Origin: Eimeria necatrix
Taxonomy: Eukaryota; Apicomplexa; Conoidasida; Eucoccidiorida; Eimeriidae
Direction: 5' to 3'
Assembly: GCF_000499385.1 (NCBI RefSeq)
Contig: NW_013651712.1
Location: 1 to 17,958 of the forward strand
DNA length: 17,958 nt
The notes under the pieces are model-generated. The model was not told the DNA's origin and made no database searches. It worked only from the letters and a program-made list of their open reading frames with translations. A program made the translations under genes and the position numbers. This document shows, one piece after another, positions 1 to 7,144 of this stretch (positions are counted from its first letter, which is position 1; every line of letters starts with the position of its first letter).

Positions 1-219
1 TACATACTCAATCTTTATCCATGCGCAAATACAAAGCTCTGATGACACAAACTGGGACCCGCAAAGCGCGCCAACATTCGAGAGGGGCACGTTCTTCGAA
101 TACAGATATAACAAAAGAGCTAAGTTAAGCGAGATCGTTTCTACAAAGTTGCCCTATCCATGTCATCAAAATACAGCACATTTCCAGGCAGAGCCAGCAG
201 CATCCAAGATTGCACCAGA

Positions 220-445
220 GCTCCTCATGTGAAGTTCTTAATTTGCCCACAACTCCTATAGCAGACATTTTTTCGTCACAACGTAAGCAACAAACAAGCG
301 ACATTGCAGCAGAATAGCAAACAACAACAGATATTTCTTGACAAGCACAACGCGGAACATAGTGGAAAACGCAGTTATCACGGTAACACAAGCTCACTGC
401 CAGTCACTGCTTTGCCAAGCAGTCGAGAACGCACATGTACACGGT
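220..445 (+). repeat. Diverged dispersed repeat, copy 1
   Basis: This block aligns collinearly with 1225-1450 at an almost constant offset of 1003-1005 bases. Anchor matches are AAGTTC-TA-TTTGCC-ACAACTC (232-256 against 1235-1259), GCAGTTATCAC (371 against 1376) and GCAGTCGA followed by a CACAT..ACAC stretch (419-440 against 1424-1447). Between the anchors the two copies are much more diverged and carry small indels. Because several anchors keep the same order and spacing, chance similarity is unlikely. The copy contains no recognisable gene. A weak extension leftwards to about position 40 is possible, because GATGACACAAACTG at 41-54 recurs at 1619-1632. The family is not identified; an old interspersed element or an old segmental duplication would both fit. 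Confidence 0.6.
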
Positions 446-504
446 GTCTACGTCGGCTGCATCACAGTACGACTGTGATGCAGCCGACGTAGACTAGCAC
501 CGTG
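440..504. repeat. Long near-perfect hairpin (inverted repeat)
   Basis: The left arm 446-468 is the exact reverse complement of the right arm 472-494: 23 paired bases around a 3-base loop (ACG, 469-471). Pairing resumes outside with CACGGT (440-445) against ACCGTG (499-504) after a 4-base bulge on the right side. In total about 29 base pairs lie in a 65-base segment. The structure sits at the right edge of the diverged repeat at 220-445 and is not present at the matching place of the other copy (after about 1450). Possible origins are a template-switch event in replication, a cruciform-prone palindrome, or a short hairpin RNA. The 3-base loop is very tight for a typical animal microRNA precursor. 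The structure is certain from the sequence; its role is unknown. Confidence 0.95.
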
Positions 505-1184
505 GGTGTCCTTTCCTGTGCTGCGCTTGCTGGGAGTTGCCGGTAGCACTTTCCAGCTCCGTATTTCGCATCTTTTACAAAGCATGCTCGATAATCTGCT
601 CGGAACGTGCAGCAGTGCAGCACTGTGGATTGTTTCCTTTTTAAAAATTGAGGCAACCCTTTCACTCCTTCAGTTCTACGCGAACAGACGTAAAGTGCAG
701 CAGAAGTTAGTAGAGGCGTTAATGCTGAAAGTACAGCGCTGCAAAGATCGGCAGCTGACAAATAAGGTGACATAAGGTGGTCTTCTATGAGAGGGAACTG
801 TGTACATGCGCTGGTCTCCTGCAAACGTGTCGTGATGGCGTATAGCCCTCGAAAATATTTTTGAGAACCAATCCTCACGGTCTTCGCGGAGTCCAACGTA
901 ATGCAAGAGAATGATGCAATATCCAGCACCCAGTTCACATTTCCAATACTCTGTTTGCTATCCTGAACTCTGCCCTGCGAAGTTCAGTCTGTGTTTCCAT
1001 TCCTTCTTCATGTCAGGCACAAGTAGCCCTGCAGTAGATGTGCACCTTCGACCACCCGCGGCTACATTAGAAGTAGGCCAATCTGAGTTGAGCGAAGGAA
1101 CGCTGGCAGAACTGAACTAAGTAGCCTACGTCGGCACCACGTACCTTAGGATGCTCACAAGAATTCTAAAAAGGATATCCCTCG
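505..1184. other. Stretch with no recognised feature
   Basis: Only overlapping short open frames are seen. The longest frame of the window (158 codons, minus strand, 462-938) lies mainly here, but its product has no recognisable motif. Its carboxyl end also runs through the palindrome at 440-504, and its length is within what chance gives in about 18 kb. The decamer CTACGTCGGC at 1127-1136 also occurs in the left arm of the hairpin at 440-504. Confidence 0.6.
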
Positions 1185-1224
1185 CATGGCCAAAGCTAAC
1201 ACACTTACCGACTTTGTTGCAGGC

Positions 1225-1450
1225 TTCTACTGCAAAGTTCCTACTTTGCCTACAACTCTCACAGCACGTTTTTTTCCTTCTCATGATCTATCCCTGGCAT
1301 AAGCAATATCACGATAAAAGAGCAAACTATAGCGAAATCGTTTTGGCATGCTCAACGTGAAGGATAATGACGGCTGCAGTTATCACTGTCAGACACGTAC
1401 GTTGCCATTTGTCGATTCGTTCTGCAGTCGAATAGCCACATACACACAAA
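1225..1450 (+). repeat. Diverged dispersed repeat, copy 2
   Basis: This is the partner of 220-445, in the same orientation, about 1005 bases downstream. Shared anchors run from AAGTTCCTACTTTGCC through TAAGCAA, AGCAAAC and GCAGTTATCAC to GCAGTCGA. The homology stops close to 1450, where copy 1 enters the hairpin. The divergence implies an old duplication, in contrast to the fresh tandem copies further right. The motif CTCTCACAGCACGTT at 1256-1270 also occurs at 16212-16226, which may mark another remnant of the family. Confidence 0.6.
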
Positions 1451-1599
1451 CAGAACAATTTGGTGATACGATGCCCTATTCTGCGTGCTCAATAACACTT
1501 CTGCTGTGTGGAAAAGTATGCTACTAGCGATGCGGGGCAAACTGGACGACAGCTTTCTTTAAGGCGAAGATGAAAGCAGGCGCTGCCTAACAACATAAT

Positions 1600-2030
1600 G
1601 TGCGCCAGTTAAAAGGATGATGACACAAACTGCAATACTGAAGAAACGCTAGTTGGTCACGTACGCAACCACAAGTGATAAGACTGCTCAATCCGCGGAA
1701 TGAAACAAAGCCAAGGGCTAAGTTGCATTTGACGGCAGACACGCACTTTACAATGACACCGTGAACCTTCACTGTGCCTGTACTCCAGCCTCATCGTCCA
1801 AATAAGATAAGTGATTTCGGCTTTTTCACAATAGCTTGCCAACACAGGCCTTCCGGCAAAGATTTGGCAGACTCATACATCAGTTGGCTCTCACTCATGT
1901 GGAGTTTTATTGTAAAACAAACATGATGCCAGATGCTATCTTAGAAAGCGAGACTTACATTTGTCACCGCGACGAGACCTGTAGACCACAAAGTTTCTGT
2001 GGTTCCAATCATAGGCCACAATAGCTTGTT
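1600..2030 (+). repeat. Possible third, degenerate copy of the repeat seen at 220 and 1225
   Basis: Three weak matches keep the order seen at the left end of the window: GATGACACAAACTG (1619-1632 against 41-54), GCTAAGTT (near 1716 against near 118), and a CTCATGTG-AGTT-TTA pattern (about 1893-1910 against 223-240). The offsets drift from about 1578 to about 1667, so indels would be needed. A short interrupted dyad near 1985-2003 (CCACA...TGTGG) lies inside. The call is tentative: individually these matches could be chance. Confidence 0.25.
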
Positions 2031-2040
2031 ATCATCACCA

Positions 2041-2875
2041 TAATTGCCTGTCATCATCTAAAGATGTGAAACAACTCCTGACAACAAAATTCATTTATCT
2101 GAGGAGAAACAAGAAATAAAAGCTTTTTAGATGACACATTTTTGTTGCCCATTTGCACACGGGCACGTGGAAAGCAAAATAAAGTGCACGACTGTCAGAT
2201 GGAATGACTTAAGTGCGCTTGCTAGCGTAAATATTTTCTACACAGCGGAACGATATTAGCATGCTTCACTTGTACTCACTTCCTGAGCATTTCATGTGAT
2301 TTATTCACTCCACAGTACCCAACGCTAGGTACAAGTGATGTAACATCAAGCTGACGCATTGTGCCAACTGCATCGAAAGTGAAAAGGGACGCAACAGAGT
2401 GAACAGCTGACAAAACCAAACATCTAACCTATGTCGTAAGCACCGCAAAATTTCCACTCGTTACTGCGCCGAACGTCTTGATTACAGACTAAGGATGATT
2501 TGAAGCAAAAGACACTGTGGTTTGGTTCCATCTGTAAGCATGAACCACCTCCAAACAACGTCCACTCGCCCTACGAGAATGGATATCTAGAGCAAAAGAA
2601 GTGTTCATGCTGACAGAGATGCGACGAAAATACCCAAAATGTAAACAAAAATGAAGCGGTTGCTAATGGAACTGTGGAGCGACGTTTGCTAACCGATAGA
2701 TTGAGTCATAACAGCCTTCGAGCGACACGAAAGTGCACGAATTTCAAACTGATACTCACGTCCTTCGTATCGCATGAAGCAGGGCAATGAACAAATGCAC
2801 TAAAAGCTTCCAGGTTTTTTCGAAGCTCCCACACTCAGCCATAAATGTGTCCCTCTAACTCTCGGAAATGCGCAA
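2041..2875. other. Stretch with no recognised feature
   Basis: There is no open frame of note, no tandem or inverted repeat that I can see by eye, and no RNA gene signature. It is the left flank of the tandem array that starts at 2876. Confidence 0.6.
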
Positions 2876-2942
2876 TGCTTTTCACTATCTTGCATGTCAA
2901 CCCATGCATTCATTGCATGTAGCATCGCTCTGCTGCCTAACG

Positions 2943-3098
2943 CAAACCGTGCGCACTCTCCCTGTCTAACACAGCGGATGGCATAAGTGAACTACCTTTC
3001 TTACTTCCCCTGCCCCCACCCTGCAAAACCCTTTCCAATTACTGTTCTATTGTTGATTAAAAAACGCCGTCTGCCGGCAGCCTGGGTAACAACAATGC
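2943..3098 (+). repeat. Array core unit A
   Basis: First core of the array, the most diverged of the three. It differs from the other two at several sites in the first 60 bases (for example CTTTCTTACTT where units B and C have CGTCCTTACAT) and at its end (AACAACAATGCT against AACAGCATGGTG). It is preceded by the leader at 2876-2942. Confidence 0.9.
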
Positions 3099-3146
3099 TA
3101 CCTATAACAGCGCCTACGCGCGAAAAATGTATAACAGAAAAAAAAT

Positions 3147-3303
3147 CAAACCGTGTGCGCTCGCCCTGTCTAACACAGCGGATGGCATAAGTGAACTACC
3201 GTCCTTACATCCCCTTCCCCCACCCTGCAAAACCCTTTCCAATTACTGTTCTATTGTTGATTGAAAAACGCCGTCTGCTGGCAGACTGGGTAACAGCATG
3301 GTG
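3147..3303 (+). repeat. Array core unit B
   Basis: Second core. It is very close to unit C, with roughly six substitutions by eye over the unit. Instead of the leader it is preceded by a linker at 3099-3146 that holds two TATAACAG octamers (3103-3110 and 3130-3137) and a run of A. This linker occurs once in the window. Confidence 0.9.
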
Positions 3304-3372
3304 TGCTTTTCACTATCTTGCATGCCAACCCATGCATTCATTGCATGTAGCATCGCTCTGCTGCCTAACAAT

Positions 3373-3529
3373 CAAACCGTGTGCACTCGCCCTGTCTAAC
3401 ACAGCGGATGGCATAAGTGAACTACCGTCCTTACATCCCCTGCCCCCACCCTGCAAAACCCTTTCCAATTACTGTTCTATTGTTGATTAAAAAACGCCGT
3501 CTGCAGACAGACTGGGTAATAGCATGGTG
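3373..3529 (+). repeat. Array core unit C
   Basis: Third core. It is preceded by a leader copy at 3304-3370 that matches 2876-2942 at an offset of 428, with about one internal substitution (GCATGC for GCATGT) and a 2-base indel at the leader/core junction. Repeat identity ends near AGCATGGTG. Confidence 0.9.
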
Positions 3530-4054
3530 GGCGTTGGACGCTTTTCGTTTTGAACGGCAGCTTGTGTCCTGAGAGTCAATCCAGAATTAAACAACGGAAG
3601 CATCCCCGCCCACGCGCCCACGCACTTCCTTCGCATTGTATGAGACAGTGGATGTAATATTTTCAAGTTAAAGAGCCAAACTTGCATCATCAACCAAGAA
3701 TGTTCCCTTCTGAGCTCACGACGCCCAGTTTGGGCTGCCAGTACGTGGCAACATAGTCATCAGTGGAATGGCACCTTTGACCAGCCGCGTCAAAACTGTT
3801 ACGTGATTCCCTGAGACGTTATATCTTCTGTGTGAAACAGTTTTTATTTACCCAGGCATAAACCGAAATAAATATGGAACCCGCCTCAACACGTGGCTGC
3901 GCAGCCAGTGTTGCTACCACATACCCGCAACCATATTGCCGAAACACAGAAAAGCATCCAGACAACGGCAAGCCACTGAATTAACAACTGTTTTGGAGAC
4001 TCCATTTAACATGATCTTCACACACGATTGCTACAGTGCATTTGGTGTTCATCA
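3530..4054. other. Spacer between two repeat blocks, nothing recognised
   Basis: No gene, RNA or repeat is recognised between the end of the three-unit array and the start of the 290-bp duplication. Confidence 0.6.
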
Positions 4055-4344
4055 GTTAACGCTCACAACCAAAACACTGCAAGAGAACTCTATGACAAAA
4101 ACAGCCTTTCAAGCAGAACAACATGGAACACACGAAATAGTGAGCCGCGTAGTTATCGAAAGCGAACTCTTCTGGGCTGCTGCATTTAAAACCGCATGAG
4201 CATCGCTTAAAAGCAACTCTGCATTTTCGCTGTAGCTGCAGCCTAGTATAGCTCTGTTGGTTTGAGTGCATAACTACGTATTTTGCGCCTACGATGACGC
4301 AGTTTGTGGTCACAATTACACAAAAACTGTGTCCAGCAGTTCGC
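4055..4344 (+). repeat. Exact 290-bp tandem duplication, copy 1
   Basis: Every base of 4055-4344 that I compared equals the base 290 positions to the right. The unit begins GTTAACGCTCACAACC and ends GTGTCCAGCAGTTCGC. The two copies abut directly, with at most one base of microhomology (G) at the breakpoints. The sequence left of the first copy (CATCA) differs from that left of the second (TTCGC), so both edges are sharp. Each copy carries the same 85-codon open frame on the minus strand. That frame is cysteine-rich but resembles nothing known to me and is best treated as chance. Confidence 0.97.
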
Positions 4345-4634
4345 GTTAACGCTCACAACCAAAACACTGCAAGAGAACTCTATGACAAAAACAGCCTTTC
4401 AAGCAGAACAACATGGAACACACGAAATAGTGAGCCGCGTAGTTATCGAAAGCGAACTCTTCTGGGCTGCTGCATTTAAAACCGCATGAGCATCGCTTAA
4501 AAGCAACTCTGCATTTTCGCTGTAGCTGCAGCCTAGTATAGCTCTGTTGGTTTGAGTGCATAACTACGTATTTTGCGCCTACGATGACGCAGTTTGTGGT
4601 CACAATTACACAAAAACTGTGTCCAGCAGTTCGC
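4345..4634 (+). repeat. Exact 290-bp tandem duplication, copy 2
   Basis: This second copy is identical to 4055-4344, followed by unrelated sequence (GAGTAGCGG). Perfect identity in apparently non-coding DNA means either a very recent event or an assembly duplication. Confidence 0.97.
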
Positions 4635-4922
4635 GAGTAGCGGTGAGCTCAGCTTGAAGTACACCATGAGGTACACCCGGTTACTTTCACGTTAAAAAAG
4701 AAATGAAAACAATCAAGCTCTGTCTCACCACATCACCAAAGCACAAAAATTTAAACAGGAAAATGCATGGCGTGAGCATGGTCACCAACAGATTAGCACT
4801 CTACAAAAACAACGATCGTTACACTCCTAACGTTGTCTATAGACCAATTCAATTAGGGAGAACAAGTGCTTGTCTTTGTTCATTTCAGCTTCTTTGCAAT
4901 ACTGTGCCCAGGCAGCTTTTCG
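4635..4922. other. Spacer between two tandem duplications
   Basis: It contains an 81-codon open frame (4703-4948, plus strand) that runs into the following duplication and has no recognisable motif. Nothing else is seen. Confidence 0.55.
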
Positions 4923-5070
4923 AGGTGATTTGCATTCTTGGAGACTAAGCGAAACGGCTTCATATGCTGGTGTTGGACTCTAAAATTTTCCACCGTTTGT
5001 GTGTGCGTAATATCTAGATCAGTACGCATCAGTGCCACAAGCATTCCAAGTATCTACGAAAGGCCGAGCC
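4923..5070 (+). repeat. 148-bp tandem duplication, copy 1
   Basis: The unit starts AGGTGATTTGCATTCTTGG and ends CGAAAGGCCGAGC. It repeats with a period of 148. Over the shared 147 bases I see one difference, A at 4985 against C at 5133. It includes the stretch TTTGTGTGTGCGTAATATC. No gene is recognised. Confidence 0.96.
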
Positions 5071-5217
5071 AGGTGATTTGCATTCTTGGAGACTAAGCGA
5101 AACGGCTTCATATGCTGGTGTTGGACTCTAAACTTTTCCACCGTTTGTGTGTGCGTAATATCTAGATCAGTACGCATCAGTGCCACAAGCATTCCAAGTA
5201 TCTACGAAAGGCCGAGC
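5071..5217 (+). repeat. 148-bp tandem duplication, copy 2
   Basis: Second copy, directly abutting the first and followed by AGAGAGGAAGAGCC, which is not repeated. It is nearly as fresh as the 290-bp duplication 300 bases to the left, but the two units are unrelated in sequence. Confidence 0.96.
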
Positions 5218-5532
5218 AGAGAGGAAGAGCCATACCAACGGGCAATGGTTGCCTCGCTGTATCTGACCAGTATAACAAGGTGTTCTCAGCAGATTCTCAC
5301 TTCCTGCGTCGTAAACAAACATGAAAAAGGGGAAGGCTAATGCAGAAAAATGCTGCGATGCCGCAAGCCCCTCCTCCCAGCGGGCCCTCAGCAGTGTGAT
5401 CCGCCAAAACCAACTTTTTCTACACACAGAAAGCGGGCGCGTGATGAAACGAAGTAAGCGATTTTGGTGATGAACGTCACCGTCGCGTACTATTTGAATT
5501 ATGTCCAGCATGGATTTGACGCCTGTTCCCAA
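5167..5532 (-). other. 121-codon open frame over a GC-rich block, unidentified
   Basis: A minus-strand open frame runs over a local GC-rich block (about 5360-5450) and into the second copy of the 148-bp duplication. The middle is basic and aromatic (residues such as NRLLRFITRPLSVCRKSW), followed by a hydrophobic patch (FSALAFPFFMF). No known domain is recognised. The GC-rich block differs in composition from its flanks and may be the remnant of a dispersed repeat rather than a gene. The part near its amino end as far as about 5341 is single-copy within the window. Confidence 0.15.
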
Positions 5533-6993
5533 TGATCAGCTATACTGATGGGAAACGCGCAAATATTCCGCGCAGAAGTACGCGCCCATTTTATGATGAT
5601 GTGCTTGCCCTCCCAGTAGAGTTAAAATGCGCACGTTGCACAACTTGTAGCTCCTGCCAAGCGCAGTAGTCAGGAACATTGGGAGCTTTTTGTTTCATGG
5701 GGTTGCAGGCGCAAGCAAGTCAGTACATGCATACATAAATCCAGCAGACTGCACTAAGGTTGACGCCTCCGCTTCAACTGAAGTAGCTATCCAAAGCACC
5801 AGTAGTCAATTGTCAAACGCATTGGAGCAGCATAGCGCCTTGACACCGTAGAGCATGTGCATGGGTTTAAATCAACAGTTCATGCATGGCCTCCTGTTCC
5901 AACACATCGAACACCAAGCAGCTTCAAAAGCACGCGTGGTCATCAACGCAACGGAAGAGCCCAGCGTCGCTATTTTTAAATTTCAGTCACAAGGAACAGC
6001 GCCTTGGAAAGACCGAATAACAAAATGCTCATGCGGGACTTTTGCGCGTTGAAAGATGTCGTGTGATTCTGCGCAGCCTGATGCACCAATAAAGCGATAG
6101 CGAGCTCTTGAACGCTTGCCAACAAGGTCCGTATTCCATGATTACTTAAACTGCACAAAGGGAGGGAGTGCCACATTGATTGTATCAAAATCTGCAGGTG
6201 CCTACGTACTATCTACGTCCCCGCGAAAATCCATGTCAAGCACAACCATCTGTAAGCCAACAGTCACACTCTGAGTCCTCCATCGATTTCTTCAATAGCT
6301 TGCCTCTTTAACAGAAAGGTCTAGGTTATAATTTTATAGCACAGTTGCCAGCAGAAAGCCACTCTTTTCAGTGGTGCAAAGAAAGACAACAGTGGGAAAA
6401 GACTGACTAATACGAATTGATTACCAGCACTCAGACCCTCAGGCACAAACATGCTGGGACGAAATCACGTCGTCAACCTCTGATGGAACAAGAACAGCAA
6501 TGCCACACAGTCACCATTTACCATCAACAACATGAAACGTCTTTTACGCTTTCCGCCCTTAGGCGGTGCATCACAAAACAAGCGACTGTTGAAGATGATT
6601 CAATGCGGTAAGTTAGTGTTGCGAAGTCGTCAATGCCATAGCTGTTTAAGGCATTAAAAAGTGAATTGCCATGTAGAGCAAATGATTCCTCATGGACCTA
6701 AACCGGGGCCGTCGCGTCCTTTTGTCCAAGGTGTGCTCAGAAAGCACCCTGTGACAGAGTGTTCTGAATAGCACTTTCTTCCCAACTGCAACTCCACATA
6801 CTGGCTTTTATGTCAGGTAAGGATAACCTGAAAACGCATTTGCTCACTTACTTAAATACTGCAACAATAATCCTGTGCTGCATTCGACAACTTTGGAATG
6901 ACGAAAAGCACTATCACTTAGACACAGCGGCACAGACTATGGCTACCCGTGTAAATGCCGCGGTAGTATCTGCTGGCTCACATGTGCTGCACT
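5533..6993. other. Stretch with no recognised feature
   Basis: Only short open frames (60-70 codons) without motifs are present. There is a 5-bp stem at 6556-6569 (CCGCC...GGCGG). I see no long repeat, RNA gene or splice-delimited exon that I could defend. Confidence 0.6.
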
Positions 6994-7068
6994 GAGCACG
7001 GGAGGGGTTCTTACCATGAGCTGACTGCGTAATCGTGCGTGGGAGGAGAACAACGATAGTGTGCACGA
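6994..7068 (+). repeat. 75-bp tandem repeat, copy 1
   Basis: The unit contains TTCTTACCATGAGCTGACTG followed by CGTAATCGTGCG, GGGAG-AGAA and GTGCACGAGA. It matches the next 76 bases with about a dozen substitutions and small indels, so it is older than the duplications at 4055 and 4923. The repetition shows up in the minus-strand translation as two related 25-residue blocks, but a coding role is not supported. Confidence 0.9.
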
Positions 7069-7144
7069 GAACACGAGATGGTTTCTTACCATGAGCTGAT
7101 TGCGTAATCGTGCGCGGGAGCAGAATGATGATAGTTGTGCACGA
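7069..7144 (+). repeat. 75-bp tandem repeat, copy 2
   Basis: Second unit, carrying TTCTTACCATGAGCTGATTG, CGTAATCGTGCG and TGTGCACGAGA. An extra T (GTTGTGC against GTGTGC) makes it one base longer. After it the sequence is single-copy. Confidence 0.9.

Larger units (their letters stand above)
2876..3529 (+). repeat. Three-unit tandem array with higher-order structure
   Basis: Three copies of a core of about 156 bp lie at 2943-3098, 3147-3303 and 3373-3529. A separate leader of about 67 bp precedes the first and third cores (2876-2942 and 3304-3370) but not the second, which follows an unrelated linker of about 48 bp (3099-3146). The order is leader-core, linker-core, leader-core. All cores share CTGTCTAACACAGCGGATGG and CTGCAAAACCCTTTCC near fixed positions. 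The leader contains the small dyad CATGCATTCATTGCATG. One reading frame stays open through the same part of each core (residues PAKPFPITVLLLI), but this follows from the copies being similar in sequence and is not by itself evidence of translation. It is satellite-like; the family is not identified. Confidence 0.95.

Noticed and set aside
440..504. MicroRNA precursor
   Set aside because: The loop is only 3 bases and the stem is perfectly paired over 23 bases, unlike typical animal precursors. There is no conservation evidence.
462..938. 158-codon minus-strand open frame, the longest in the window
   Set aside because: A frame of this size is expected about once by chance in 18 kb at this composition. 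It has no recognisable motif, and its end lies in the hairpin.
2876..3529. CRISPR array
   Set aside because: The repeated units are about 156 bp with variable linkers, not short repeats with regular short spacers, and the context is eukaryotic.
4056..4603. Two identical 85-residue cysteine-rich proteins on the minus strand as a duplicated gene pair
   Set aside because: They are identical only because the whole 290-bp DNA segment is duplicated. There is no signal peptide, promoter or homologue to support translation.
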